64,000 bases of DNA, taken from positions 930,001-994,000 of the forward strand of contig NZ_LR593886.1 of NCBI RefSeq assembly GCF_901538265.1. Reading direction: 5' to 3'. Shown here piece by piece: positions 25,773-36,060 of the stretch (position 1 is its first letter; every line of letters begins with the position of its first letter). This stretch comes from Gemmata massiliana (GTDB lineage Bacteria > Planctomycetota > Planctomycetia > Gemmatales > Gemmataceae). The position numbers and the translations under genes were made by a program. The notes below the pieces were generated by a model. That model was not told the origin of the DNA, ran no database searches, and worked only from the letters and a program-made list of their open reading frames with translations.

Positions 25773-26639
25773 TTAAGTTTGCTGTGACCGCAGCTTGTTC
25801 ACCGCGCCTTCAAACATATCGAGGACTTTTGAAAGACCATTGAACTGGTCCACATGCTTTTTGCTTTCTACGGGCTGCGGGAAACCGAATTTCTGTGCTG
25901 CTCTACGTTCGAGGTCGCACACGGCGCTCGCTAGAAAATCAACATCTTTCATTGTGGCTTCTGTGTCGAGCCTGATGACCTCTCCTTCTTTGATTGGATA
26001 ATTTGGCAGGCGTTTTAAAAATATCTTATTCGCAATTCCTCGGTTATGTGCAATTAGATTTCGTAATTCGATGATCTGAATCAACCGATCGAGATCGTTT
26101 GCGTCTATCAATACATCTAGACCGATTTTCTTCTTCAAGTAGGCCGCTAGTTTTCGCATTCCTTGATAAGATAGTTCATGTACTTTTTTCTCGGCCAAGT
26201 GGAGAACGACATCCTTCATGTCATTGAACTGAAGGATGTCATCAATCGTTATCTGCTCTTTCGACTTCAGTGTTTCGGGTTTAGCAACAAAGACAAGGGT
26301 AAGCAATTCACTGAGATAGCAGAGGTAGCTATCCACGATTTTAGATAGCATTAGTTGCATCAGTAATTGTTCGCGTGTAACCAGGGTACCTATCGCGCCG
26401 TGCCGCTCTTGGAGTTTAGCCAAGATGGAATCCTTCACATCCTGCGGATGGTCACTTCTTAGTACCGTGCGGGCTGCATCTCGGCTCGTCTCATCTCTAT
26501 CTGCTGCCAAGAGGTAAACGAAGAGGAAGAAAGATGCTGTTTGCCAGTGCTCAGTTAAGAAATCTGCGCATGCCTTTGACATCGGATCTGGGAGTAAATC
26601 CTTTGGGAAAGGCTGTTTTGTAGCGTTCGGAGTGCTCAT
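25773..26639 (-). CDS. HEPN-like protein inserted in the DUF1549-DUF1501 operon
   Basis: A 288-residue, mostly helical protein with base composition clearly lower in GC than its neighbours. The ELRNLIAHNRG motif supplies an R-x4-H signature (Arg193, His198), as in HEPN RNases and related toxins or ApeA/RiboL-PSP-like effectors. ATG 26639 was chosen; the frame extends upstream but overlaps the DUF1549/DUF1553 gene. It lies 15 bases before the DUF1501 start and 26 bases after the DUF1549/DUF1553 stop, breaking a pair that is normally adjacent. An origin by transfer is likely. Function as a defence or abortive-infection factor is inference, and a non-catalytic HEPN role is also possible. Confidence 0.6.
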   Translation of the reverse strand: MSTPNATKQPFPKDLLPDPMSKACADFLTEHWQTASFFLFVYLLAADRDETSRDAARTVLRSDHPQDVKDSILAKLQERHGAIGTLVTREQLLMQLMLSKIVDSYLCYLSELLTLVFVAKPETLKSKEQITIDDILQFNDMKDVVLHLAEKKVHELSYQGMRKLAAYLKKKIGLDVLIDANDLDRLIQIIELRNLIAHNRGIANKIFLKRLPNYPIKEGEVIRLDTEATMKDVDFLASAVCDLERRAAQKFGFPQPVESKKHVDQFNGLSKVLDMFEGAVNKLRSQQT

Positions 26640-26665
26640 GGTGCGTGCCCAGGATGCTTCTAATA

Positions 26666-29125
26666 TTAGTCGTTGAACACGAACTCCGGGGTGTTGATGA
26701 GCGCCCACATCAGGTCTTCGGCCGCGCTGCGTTTCGTGGCCCCTTTTTTCTCGAAGCGTTTCACGGCTGTTGTGCGTTCCGTTTCGGTTGGGGGGCGGCA
26801 ATACGCGAGCAAGTAAAGCTCGTCAACGATTTCTGCGGGTGCCTTCGGGCCTTTCGCGAGAGCGGCGCAGCGCCCTTCGTCCGAGGTCACTTTGCGGTAG
26901 AGGTTCGGGCTGTTCATCAGGTGGAGCGCCTGAACAACAGTCGTGTCCGAGGTGCGCTCACACGGCGGGTCTTGGTTCGGGTCGGGTCGGCCGAAACTGT
27001 CGAGGAACACCGACTGCGAGCGCGCGGTCCACACTTCAATGGCCCGTGACCCCGCCGGCATCGCTTCAAACTTCTCCGGCACGCCCGAAACGTCACTGAC
27101 CATATCGAGCAGCACTTCCGCGCGGATGCGCTGCCGGTAGTGGTGCGAGTAGTTCCGCAGGTCGGCCGTGTTGCGCTCATTCGGCGCGGTGCTCAGCCCG
27201 TAAGCGTGGCTCAAACAGATAGTGCGAATGAGTGCCTTCAGGTCGCACTTGTTCTTGCGGAAATCCTTCGCGAGCGCGTCCAGTAGCTCCGGGTTGCTGG
27301 GCGGGTTCGTGGCGCGGAGGTCGTCCACCGGGTCAACGATTCCGCGGCCCATCAGATCGGCCCACACGCGGTTCGCAATGACCTTCGCGAAGTACGGGTT
27401 CTCGGGAGCCGTGACCCACGCGGCCAGCACCGCACGCGGGTCTTTGTCCGGGTCGATGTCGAGCGGCTTGCCCAGAAGGGGCGTCGGTGTCATTTCCTTA
27501 CCGGTGACCGGGTGCCGGACTGAGCTGCCGTTGCGCTTACCGCCCGTACCGCTACCGAGGTGGATCACTTCCTCGCCGCCGCTAATGGGGGCCGAGATGC
27601 CGACACCCTTGCGCCCGATGCGACCGAAGAACGCCGCGAAGCTGTAGAAATCGTCCTGGCCCCACACTTCAAACGGGTGATGGTGGCACTTCGCGCAATC
27701 GAGTCGGACGCCGAGAAAGAGCTGGCTTACCATCGTGGTCAGTTCGTCCGGTTCGCGCCGGTTGCGGTAGAACACCGCGGCACCGTTAGTGAACGTGCTC
27801 CCGTTCGCGGTGATGATCTCGCGCACGAACTCGTCGTAGGGCTGGTTCGCGCGGAAGCTCTTGCGAATCCACTGGTCGAGGTTGTACGTCGCCTTCATGC
27901 CGACGTGGTACGGGTTCGGGCGCAGCAGGTCGGTCCATTTATTCGCCCAGAAGTCCGCGTACTCCGGACGGTCGAGGAGCGCATCAATCAGCTTCTCGCG
28001 CTTCTGTGGGCCTTTGTCCGCGAGGAACGCCCGCGTTTCGTCCGGTGTGGGTAACCGACCGATCACGTCGAGGTACGCGCGTCGGTGGAACTTGGCGTCT
28101 GATGCGCGTTCGGACGGCGTGACGTTGAGTTGCTTCAACTTCGCCCACACGAGGCCGTCGATGAAGTTGTTTCGTGGGAGCTTCTCGTACACGCTCGTGT
28201 CCACGTCCGTGGGCAGCGGAATCAGCACGCTGGACACCGCGAACTTTTCGGCGAAGCGGGCCATAATCGTTGCTTCGCCGGGAATCGGCCCGGCCTTCAC
28301 CACACCCGCGGCATCAACGGCGGCGTAAACGCTTTCGCTCGACGAGAACTGCGACAGGCTGGTGACGTCGCGCGTGGTGCCATCGGAGTAGTGAGCCGTC
28401 ACCGCGAGTTGTTGGCTCGCTTTGAAGGTCATCAGCCGGCTATCGGGGAACAGTGTGATCTTTTCGAGCTTCGGCGCGTTCTCGGGTGTACGCGGGGTTC
28501 CCGAAGCGATCCATTTTTCGAGCACGCGGTATTCGGGACCGTCTTCCGGGAGCTTCTTGCCGCCGCCGTGCGGTGTTTGGCCGCTCGCCTTGCGGAGCAG
28601 CAGGCTAAAGGTCGGGTTCGCGGGGAAGATGCGCCGACCGCGTGCTTCGGTGGTGATCGCGTTGAAGTCAAAATCGTTGTCGTAAGCGAGTAGTGAGAGC
28701 TGAAAGCCGTTCTGCCCGCGTGCTTTTCCGTGACACGCCCCCGCATTGCACCCGGATCGCGTGAGGATCGGCTGAATGTCTCGCTCGAAGGTGACCGGAC
28801 TCGCGCTCGTGGTGTTCTTCACACGCACGGCGATCTTCGCGATTCGGCCGTTCGCAGTAACTGTAACGACCGCGTTGCCGTCACTTACCGGGACCACCAC
28901 ACCTGCCTTGACTACCGCGACGCTCGGGGCGCTACTCGCGTAGGTGGCGTCCGCAGTGCGGTCCGCGTGCTTGCCGTTCTTTGTTTCCGTCACCACCAAC
29001 TGTTGCTTGGCGTCGGCGCCGTCGAGCGCAACTGTGTGGGGAAACGCACTCAATTCGTCCGCGGCTCGAAGAGGAGTCGCATAAGCGAACAAAGTCACAG
29101 CAAGAAGGAAGGCGTATCGCCGCAT
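26666..29125 (-). CDS. Planctomycete cytochrome-like protein with Big2, DUF1549 and DUF1553 domains
   Basis: An 819-residue secreted protein. The signal peptide (about residues 1-21, YAFLLAVTLFAYATPLRA) is followed by a bacterial Ig-like domain (residues about 30-105). Next comes a haem-type CxxxCH motif (SGCNAGACHGKA), a second Ig-like segment (LAVTAHYSDGTTRDVTSLSQ), DUF1549 (RRAYLDVIGRLPTPDETRAF) and DUF1553 (ANRVWADLMGRGIVDPVDDL). It is the first gene of a group continuing with the HEPN-like gene, DUF1501 and PPC genes. The family is thought to belong to an extracytoplasmic redox complex of planctomycetes. Direct biochemical evidence is not known to me. Confidence 0.88.
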   Translation of the reverse strand: MRRYAFLLAVTLFAYATPLRAADELSAFPHTVALDGADAKQQLVVTETKNGKHADRTADATYASSAPSVAVVKAGVVVPVSDGNAVVTVTANGRIAKIAVRVKNTTSASPVTFERDIQPILTRSGCNAGACHGKARGQNGFQLSLLAYDNDFDFNAITTEARGRRIFPANPTFSLLLRKASGQTPHGGGKKLPEDGPEYRVLEKWIASGTPRTPENAPKLEKITLFPDSRLMTFKASQQLAVTAHYSDGTTRDVTSLSQFSSSESVYAAVDAAGVVKAGPIPGEATIMARFAEKFAVSSVLIPLPTDVDTSVYEKLPRNNFIDGLVWAKLKQLNVTPSERASDAKFHRRAYLDVIGRLPTPDETRAFLADKGPQKREKLIDALLDRPEYADFWANKWTDLLRPNPYHVGMKATYNLDQWIRKSFRANQPYDEFVREIITANGSTFTNGAAVFYRNRREPDELTTMVSQLFLGVRLDCAKCHHHPFEVWGQDDFYSFAAFFGRIGRKGVGISAPISGGEEVIHLGSGTGGKRNGSSVRHPVTGKEMTPTPLLGKPLDIDPDKDPRAVLAAWVTAPENPYFAKVIANRVWADLMGRGIVDPVDDLRATNPPSNPELLDALAKDFRKNKCDLKALIRTICLSHAYGLSTAPNERNTADLRNYSHHYRQRIRAEVLLDMVSDVSGVPEKFEAMPAGSRAIEVWTARSQSVFLDSFGRPDPNQDPPCERTSDTTVVQALHLMNSPNLYRKVTSDEGRCAALAKGPKAPAEIVDELYLLAYCRPPTETERTTAVKRFEKKGATKRSAAEDLMWALINTPEFVFND

Positions 29126-29263
29126 GATGTCGGAGGAGAGTGCGGGAGGGCGGGCAACTTCTGGCGGGTGAAATCAGAATACCCCGGCGCCGGTTTCGAC
29201 GCCAGTGAAACTGCAGTAATCCAGACGCCCCACCCGCTCGTTAGCACACGGCACGAGCGGGCA

Positions 29264-31180
29264 TCAGTGGCAGCAGGTGCCCTTCGCGGTCACTTTGGTG
29301 GGCGGCGGGAGGTCGTTGGCCGGGTTCATCGTGAAGAAGCCGTTGGGCTTGAGCAGGAATCCGATGGTGGCCGTCGGCATTACGGGATAGTCTTCCGGGC
29401 GCGGAATGTGTGTGTGCCCGAATGTGTACCAGAACACCACGTCCGTGTTCGCGATGGGGCGGTCCCGCTCGGTCCACTTCACTAGGCCGTCGCTGCCCGT
29501 GCTCTGGTTCGGGTAGTCACCGGCCGCGAACCGCTCGCTCGCGTCGAACGGCGTCACCCACACGTGATAGTTCACGAACCCGGCCCGGCGCCGCCACCAC
29601 GCATCGGTACTCGCCATCGGGAGCGAGTTGTCCATCGGGAGCAGCTTGTACCCCACCGGATCGCCGACCGCGTTGAGGACGTTGGGGTTCACCACGCGCC
29701 AAGTTCGTGCGGTTTCCAGTTTGAGGTGGTCGCGGGCCTGCTTTTCGGTTTCCAGTGTCGTGGACCGGGCGCGGAAGGCGTTGCCGTGCGGGTTCGCGGG
29801 TCCGGGTTCGTCCGGCACCACGTCCACGCGCTGCACCGAGTTGTTGACCCCGTCGAGCGCGAAATCGAGCCGCACGTTGAAGAAGTGCTGGTGAACCGGG
29901 GCGTAGAGTTGCGGCGCGATCATCGTGCCGTATTCGGACTTTTCGCCGGGGTGCGTCGTACCGAGGGACAAGATCCCGGTGAGGCGCACTTCCAGTTGGA
30001 TGTTGCCGTCCTGGTAGAGCGACCAGAAGAACCCGTACTCGTAGTTCTCGACGGTGGAGACACTCGACACGATGAGGCGCCGCGAGCGCCGGACTTCGGG
30101 CCGGTCCGGGAGCCGGCGGTCGGTGTGCTTCCAGAGCGTGCCCGCGTCTTCTTCGTGCATGCAGATCGCGTTCGTGATCGTGAGCGGCTCCCCGCGGCTC
30201 GTCACCAGGTGCGCGTCGAAGTACCGGATGTGGCCCACGCAGTCGCACCCCAGCGTCAGACTGTTCGCGCACATCCCCATGCCGTACTCGCCGACGTCGA
30301 AGGCGTTCTTGCGGAACTGCGTGGGCGTCGGGTCGCCGTAAGGCACAACCATTTCGGTGAGTGACGCGCGGTGCAGGATTGAGCGCTCTCGGCCGCCGTC
30401 GGTGTAACGCAGGTGGTGAAGCGTCAGCCCCTCGCGGGCGTTGAACCCAATCACGAAGCTCCAGTTCTGCCACGTCACCTGGAAACCGTCCACCTGGAAG
30501 CTCGGGCCGTCCGGTTGCGTGATCTCCAGGCGCTTGATATCGGTCCGCGGGTTCGGTCCGCGGTCCGCGGCGTAATTGCCCGGCTGTGGGGGCAGCGGCC
30601 AGTGGCCGTATTCTTCGACCCGGATCACCTTCATCTCGTTGAGATCGACGATCGGTCGAATGCCCTCGATCGGGCGCGCGTATCCGTTGTCGGTCGGGTC
30701 CGAACGCAGGAAACAGAGCGGCCGGGCGAGTCGGCGGGCGCTCTCCTCGGGTTTGCCGTAGTTCCCCGCGCTCCAGATGTCGACCATCACGAGTGACACG
30801 TCTTCCACGCCGTACTGCTTCTTGAGCGCAGCGCGGAACTCGGGGCTGGCGAGCACGGCCTGTTCGCACTCGACCTGCTCGTCGATGGTCATCGTCGGCT
30901 GCGCGCCGGGGACGTGCTTCCAGGCGAGCACCTTGCGCTCGGCGAGCGCGAGTGTTGCTTCGTAGCACGAGTTCGTGGCGTTATCGAACAGCACCGCCAG
31001 CGCCTTGCGATCGAACGCGGTCCGGTCGCCGGCGTGAACGAGAGCCTTCTGCGGTTCTTCCAAACTGATCGAAACGAATCGCGTCGTCGGTGAGACGCGG
31101 CCCGCGTCTTTGAGGGTGGCGACCGCGGAGCGAACTTCTTCGGCCGTGAGGGGTTCGAGTGGGTGCTTGACGGTGGACAT
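29264..31180 (-). CDS. Copper amine oxidase (primary-amine oxidase)
   Basis: A 638-residue enzyme that oxidises primary amines to aldehydes with release of ammonia and hydrogen peroxide, using copper and a self-made topaquinone cofactor. The cofactor tyrosine is Tyr380 in TVENYEYGF. Copper-ligand histidines are recognisable in VHQHFFNVRLDF and FTFGHTHIPRPEDYP-like segments near residues 440 and 605. ATG 31180 (MSTVKHPLEPLTAEEV) was chosen because family homology begins at LTAEE. The open frame extends upstream without homology. No signal peptide is seen, so a cytoplasmic location is likely. The gene follows the giant helical protein gene by 149 bases. Confidence 0.9.
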   Translation of the reverse strand: MSTVKHPLEPLTAEEVRSAVATLKDAGRVSPTTRFVSISLEEPQKALVHAGDRTAFDRKALAVLFDNATNSCYEATLALAERKVLAWKHVPGAQPTMTIDEQVECEQAVLASPEFRAALKKQYGVEDVSLVMVDIWSAGNYGKPEESARRLARPLCFLRSDPTDNGYARPIEGIRPIVDLNEMKVIRVEEYGHWPLPPQPGNYAADRGPNPRTDIKRLEITQPDGPSFQVDGFQVTWQNWSFVIGFNAREGLTLHHLRYTDGGRERSILHRASLTEMVVPYGDPTPTQFRKNAFDVGEYGMGMCANSLTLGCDCVGHIRYFDAHLVTSRGEPLTITNAICMHEEDAGTLWKHTDRRLPDRPEVRRSRRLIVSSVSTVENYEYGFFWSLYQDGNIQLEVRLTGILSLGTTHPGEKSEYGTMIAPQLYAPVHQHFFNVRLDFALDGVNNSVQRVDVVPDEPGPANPHGNAFRARSTTLETEKQARDHLKLETARTWRVVNPNVLNAVGDPVGYKLLPMDNSLPMASTDAWWRRRAGFVNYHVWVTPFDASERFAAGDYPNQSTGSDGLVKWTERDRPIANTDVVFWYTFGHTHIPRPEDYPVMPTATIGFLLKPNGFFTMNPANDLPPPTKVTAKGTCCH

Positions 31181-31329
31181 GGTGCCTCGGTGGGTGGGGC
31201 CGGAGAGGTGGCGCAAGTGTACCCGTCGGGCACACGGGTACCAATCGATTTTGGACCGCGTGTGTGAATCGGTGTCGGACGTGATTTCCCGTGCGGGCGG
31301 GTGAAAATGAGCCCGGGTGCAACGCCGTT

Positions 31330-34300
31330 TCACTTCGAGAGGTTCACGCTCTTTGAGGCGGTCCCGAGCGCGTCCGCGGCGGCGCGTGTCGCATTCTCGG
31401 CCGAGGTCGGGGGAATGGACGTGAGGTTGACGAGGGCGGAACGCATCGCGACTTCTGCCGCACGCAGTGCGACTCCGAGATCGCTCGCGCTCGTTGGGCC
31501 TACCGGAACTGCTCCCGAGATGCGCGTGTACGCGGTCCGAATCCGCGCGTCGGCGTCGGCCCGTAACTTCGCAGCCTCTCGGATCTCGCTTGCCTCGGCT
31601 TTTCGGACGGCCTCGATCAGCAATTTTTCCGCACGTGCCGCTTGTGTCACGGTCTCCAAGATCACGTTCGTCGTTTCGTCGAGCGGGTCCGATCCTTTCG
31701 CCGACAGTTCCAGTGCTTGGGCCAGTTCTGCGGCCCGAGCCGCGAGTTGCTTCGCGCGCACGATCTGTTGCGCGGTCGCGGCGTTCGAGGCGCCGGTGAG
31801 CTTCGTTACGGCTCCGAGGACGGTTCCCTGACGCGCGGCGAGGTCCGTTGCGCGCTGGCCCCACGGCTTCCCAGCACCGGCCCGTTCCAGTTGCTTGAGA
31901 AGGTCGACGGCCGTTTCAGCGCTTTTGGTTGCCCCGCGTGCGTCACCGACTCGAAGGCGATCGGCTGCGCTCACCGCGGCCTTCCATTGTGACTTCAGTT
32001 CCCCCGCTTCGGGCGCAAGCGCGAGGAGATCGGCTGCGATCGCGCGCTGGCTCGCTTCGAGATCGGGGAACGGATTGATGGATGCCGGTCGGAGCCGGTT
32101 CGCGAGTGCTTGTGCGAAACTCGTGAGTTGATCGTGGAGCGTGTGCTGCTGGCTCACGAGCCCGCGGAGCGCTTCGGCGAACGCCCGGGACGGCAAGTAC
32201 GTGTCGATTTCGGGTGGCGCCGGCGGCACGCTGGTGCCCGTGGATGTGGCGAGTGCGGCAACGTCGGCCATCTTCGCCGGGAGTTCGTCGAGGGCCTCCG
32301 CGAGCGCCTTTTGGTCGGAGGCGAGCCGGTCCGGTTCGGTTTTCGTGCGGAGCCGTGCGTACAGGTCCAGCACGCGCTTCTTGTTCAGTTGACCCGCGAC
32401 ACCGACGCGGGTGTGAACGAGTTCTTCCGCCTCACGCACCAGTTGTCGCCCCGCCGCGTCCGAAGCCGGCGGGTTGAACGGCGTCTTGGCGTCGGACAGT
32501 TCCCTGGCGCGTGCGACCGCGAGGCGCCGGTTGTAGGCGAACCGCTGCACGCACTCCAGGTCGGTTTCGGAGCCACTGAGTCGGCCGCTGAGTTGTTCCA
32601 GCGCGTTGGTCGCGGCGCGAATGTGGCGCCGGGCTTCGTCCGGTTTTGTATCGTTGCGGAACCACGAATCGAAGCCCAGGAACGCGGCCCTTGCGTCGTT
32701 CAGAAGGGCGGGCGCTTCGGGGGCCGTGAGGCGCTCCAGTTGCCTTTGCACGTCTTGTACGACCGGCCCAGCCGGTTCGAGGAGCTTGGTCGTGAGGTTC
32801 GCGCCGTGGGCATCAAGGGCGTTGGCGAGCGCGACGAGTTTGCGATACAGTTCGTCCACTTTGGCGTCAGGTGGCACGAACCCTTCGAGGACGAGTTTGA
32901 GCCGGTCGAGTTCGCGGCGGACCAGCAACTGCGACGCCTGAATATCAAAGGGGGCGCCGACTTGCAGGTCGGCAACAGCGAGCGCTACGGCCGAAACGAC
33001 GCGCGCCTGGCGCTCGTCCAGCCCCGGGAGATCGAGCGCGGAAATCATTGGCCCGAGTGACCGCTGGCGCTCGGCGAGCGGCGCGAGTTTTTTCAAGAGC
33101 ACGGGTGTGGCGGCTTGCCCCTCGGACCCGCGGAGCACTTGCTCGATCTCGTTCGCGAGCGTGTCCTGGGGGGGACGGAGCTTCTCGAACGCGCGGAGTG
33201 TTTTCGCGAGCCGGTCGGCAACCGGCGGCGTTTTCTCCGCGAGCCGGTTGAGTGCGTCGGTGGCGAGTTTCATCGCTGCCGGCGCTCCCGCGCCGGTCCC
33301 CGCGAGGTTCTTGTTCGCAGTGCCGGTGTGGACCGTGGCGCTGTCGCGCGCGGACTTGGTTGGCGCATCCGGGGGGAGCGCGAGTTGGGCCAGACCGGTG
33401 TGAATTGCTTTCTGTTCGTTGCGGAAGGCCGTTCGCGTACTTTCTGGAAGCTTGTCGAAGGGAATCGTTTGAGTCGCCGTGTTGAGGCGCGTGCGGAGAT
33501 CGTCCTGCCAGAGCGCGAGTTGCTTCGCGCCCTTCTGGGGGTCGATCCGGTCCGCGGCCCACCTGTCGAACTCGAGCGCGATCCGTTCGAGTGCCTGGGT
33601 CTGGCGCTCCAGCTCGGTGAGCGCCTCGACCGTCTTCCCGCGCGCGGCGAGGTCCACGACGCGGCGGAAGTCGTCGATCTTGGGCGGGGCGGACCCGGTC
33701 AGCCGCGCCGCGGTGTCGGTCGCGACGAACAACTGCGCGGCCCGTTTCGTGAGTGACTCCTGATCGTGCGTGAGCCGTTCGAGGATCGTGGCTTGTGCGT
33801 CGATCGAGGTCTGGCGGGCCGCCGCGTCGAGGTCGCGCAACTGCGTCGAAAATTCAAACAGCGCCTGCGCGAGCCGGCGCGCTTCCGTACTCCTGGCGCC
33901 ATCGGCCGCGGTGCGGAGGGGCGCGCTCTCGGCGAGAAGGGCTTTCAGCCGGGCAAACAGTTCCCGTTGACGGGCGAGTGCGTCTTTCGCGTCAGCTTTG
34001 GCCCCGGCGAGAGCCAGTTGGTCCGCAGCGAGTGCGCTGAGCTTCGCGCGGTCGAGTCGGTCCCGGGCGAGATTGGTGTTCCGCGTGAGGAGCGCGTCCA
34101 ACTTGGTGCCCGCGGCCCCCAGATGCCCAATTGCGGTCGCGAATGTGTCTGCCCGGCCCGCTTCGTCGGCCTCGATCTTGTGAGTCGCTTCTTCTGTGCT
34201 TTTAAGATCGCGGTCGGCGATTTCGCGTGCTGTGGCGGCAAGTGCCCGCAGCTCGGGCGTCAGAGCGGCATCGCGTGCGAGATCGTTCAGCACTTCCGCA

Positions 34301-36060
34301 GCTCGAACGACTTTCTCACGGACCGTGTTCAGTCGAGTGGTGTGATCCGGGGCCAGCGTCGAGTGCCCGATCGCGTCCGCTTGGACGGCCCGCGTGAGTT
34401 CCTCGGCCTCGCGCACGGCACGGAGCGCGGCTTCGGCCGCAGTTCGGATCGCGTCGCGCTGACCCAGAATGTCTTGTTCTTCGATCGGTGGCGCGTTCGC
34501 GGCAATCCGCAACTCGCTCCACCCAGTCACGGGGTAGATCGTTTCTTGCGGCCCGAGTTTGTCTGCGCCGAGATGACGATCGTCCGTCACGCGAATGCGG
34601 AAGCGGATAGGGCCACTGGCGTGGGTTAGAGGCGCGAGGTCAAAATCGAGGTGCCCGGTCACACGCGCGGGACCACTGGGGGCGAGCGGGATCGGCACCG
34701 TGGTCACTGGTGTGTCGGTGGGGCCGGTCGCGTACTCCAGCACGGCGCTGGAAATGTTCATGTCGTCCCGGGCAACGAGGTCAATCGCGATGCGGGTGCC
34801 CGGGCGCGCGGTACGCGGGTGCGGGGAGACGCCGGATACCTGTTCTACCCACGGCGCTTTGTCGTGTGTGATGCGTGCGTGGACGGTGTGCGATGAACGG
34901 AGCCTCCTCCCGTTCTCTTCTCGTAACAAAACCAGGCGCAGGGCACTATTTTTGCGCCCGAGAACGGAGATCGTTGCAGTAGCGGAGAGGTGGTCCGGCG
35001 CGAGTTCCACTGAGATCGGCTCGGGCTTGTCTTCGCCGTGACGCCATTCCAATTGCGCACTCGCGGCCGGGTGCGTGAACTTCAATTGAAGAGTGACGGT
35101 GCTATACCCGAGAGCATCGAAGTTCACGAACCCCGCGACGGTCTGTTTGCGCCACGACGCGGCGTAAGCGGGCGGGGTAACCACGATGTGCGTATCTTCG
35201 GCCAGCTCCACCGCGTCGAGTACGGCGACGCGGAGCCACTCGCTCGTCGTGTTGCCGATCTGAACGCGGTACTCGAAGTCGCCGGGTACCTCCGCGCGCG
35301 TGACGTGGAACGCGCCCGTATCGTCCGCGATCATCGGGAGACGGTACTCGGACCCGCTAGGGTGGTTGCGGAACAGCAGTGTCGCACCTTCCGGTGCGCG
35401 CACGAGCGCCCGGTTGTCGATTTTCTCCGCGAACGCGGTAAGCGTGACCGGCCCGCCGCGCCGCACGACCGGCTCACCGGACGTCACCACCACGCGAATG
35501 CCCGCGTCCGGCTGGCGGACCCAGGGCATCGCCACGCGCTTGATCCGGTCCGCACTGTTGGGGATCAACCCTGCGACCATCAGAAAACTGAGCAGCGCCA
35601 GCAGCGCGCCACAAACGCGCAGGAGTACCGGGTGTGAAGGGATCGCGCGTTCAAAATCGACCGTGCGGGCACGCCGGGCGGTGTCCTCCGCGAGTGCCGC
35701 GCGCACCGCGTCGGACGTTTCAATGTACTCGTCTCCCACAAGGGTGCGGAGGCGCTCGGACAATTCCGGCAGCCTCTTCGCCAGTTCGTCGGCCACGTCC
35801 GCGAGCCGGATCTCGGCCTGCCACGGGCGCACGATCAGGCGCCACACGAGTACACCCAAACCCGTAATCCACACCGCGATAAACACCGCGCGAGCGTTTG
35901 CGGGTAGCCCGAAGAGGGTATCGAGGAGCAGAACGAGGGCGGTCGCGGCGACGGCCACCAGGAGGCACAAACTGGCGCCACGAGCCAGGCGCAGCGCCCG
36001 CACGCGCGGAACCAGCGCGACGAGCCGCTGTTCGAGGGCGGGCGGCAGTGCGGCGACCAT
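31330..36060 (-). CDS. Giant membrane-anchored helical protein (DUF4175-like)
   Basis: A 1,576-residue protein. Two N-terminal hydrophobic segments (LCLLVAVAATALVLLLDTLF and ARAVFIAVWITGLGVLVW) and a third near residue 150 (VLLRVCGALLALLSFLMV) anchor it. A region of beta-rich Ig-like modules follows (about residues 180-480). The remaining 1,000 residues are Ala/Arg/Leu-rich helices with coiled-coil character. The arrangement resembles the DUF4175 family of large membrane proteins, often near MoxR/DUF58 genes, although none is seen here. ATG 36060 was chosen because the upstream 44 residues of open frame are Arg-rich and overlap the divergent promoter region. Role unknown; envelope or cell-shape scaffolding is speculation. 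Confidence 0.65.
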   Translation of the reverse strand: MVAALPPALEQRLVALVPRVRALRLARGASLCLLVAVAATALVLLLDTLFGLPANARAVFIAVWITGLGVLVWRLIVRPWQAEIRLADVADELAKRLPELSERLRTLVGDEYIETSDAVRAALAEDTARRARTVDFERAIPSHPVLLRVCGALLALLSFLMVAGLIPNSADRIKRVAMPWVRQPDAGIRVVVTSGEPVVRRGGPVTLTAFAEKIDNRALVRAPEGATLLFRNHPSGSEYRLPMIADDTGAFHVTRAEVPGDFEYRVQIGNTTSEWLRVAVLDAVELAEDTHIVVTPPAYAASWRKQTVAGFVNFDALGYSTVTLQLKFTHPAASAQLEWRHGEDKPEPISVELAPDHLSATATISVLGRKNSALRLVLLREENGRRLRSSHTVHARITHDKAPWVEQVSGVSPHPRTARPGTRIAIDLVARDDMNISSAVLEYATGPTDTPVTTVPIPLAPSGPARVTGHLDFDLAPLTHASGPIRFRIRVTDDRHLGADKLGPQETIYPVTGWSELRIAANAPPIEEQDILGQRDAIRTAAEAALRAVREAEELTRAVQADAIGHSTLAPDHTTRLNTVREKVVRAAEVLNDLARDAALTPELRALAATAREIADRDLKSTEEATHKIEADEAGRADTFATAIGHLGAAGTKLDALLTRNTNLARDRLDRAKLSALAADQLALAGAKADAKDALARQRELFARLKALLAESAPLRTAADGARSTEARRLAQALFEFSTQLRDLDAAARQTSIDAQATILERLTHDQESLTKRAAQLFVATDTAARLTGSAPPKIDDFRRVVDLAARGKTVEALTELERQTQALERIALEFDRWAADRIDPQKGAKQLALWQDDLRTRLNTATQTIPFDKLPESTRTAFRNEQKAIHTGLAQLALPPDAPTKSARDSATVHTGTANKNLAGTGAGAPAAMKLATDALNRLAEKTPPVADRLAKTLRAFEKLRPPQDTLANEIEQVLRGSEGQAATPVLLKKLAPLAERQRSLGPMISALDLPGLDERQARVVSAVALAVADLQVGAPFDIQASQLLVRRELDRLKLVLEGFVPPDAKVDELYRKLVALANALDAHGANLTTKLLEPAGPVVQDVQRQLERLTAPEAPALLNDARAAFLGFDSWFRNDTKPDEARRHIRAATNALEQLSGRLSGSETDLECVQRFAYNRRLAVARARELSDAKTPFNPPASDAAGRQLVREAEELVHTRVGVAGQLNKKRVLDLYARLRTKTEPDRLASDQKALAEALDELPAKMADVAALATSTGTSVPPAPPEIDTYLPSRAFAEALRGLVSQQHTLHDQLTSFAQALANRLRPASINPFPDLEASQRAIAADLLALAPEAGELKSQWKAAVSAADRLRVGDARGATKSAETAVDLLKQLERAGAGKPWGQRATDLAARQGTVLGAVTKLTGASNAATAQQIVRAKQLAARAAELAQALELSAKGSDPLDETTNVILETVTQAARAEKLLIEAVRKAEASEIREAAKLRADADARIRTAYTRISGAVPVGPTSASDLGVALRAAEVAMRSALVNLTSIPPTSAENATRAAADALGTASKSVNLSK

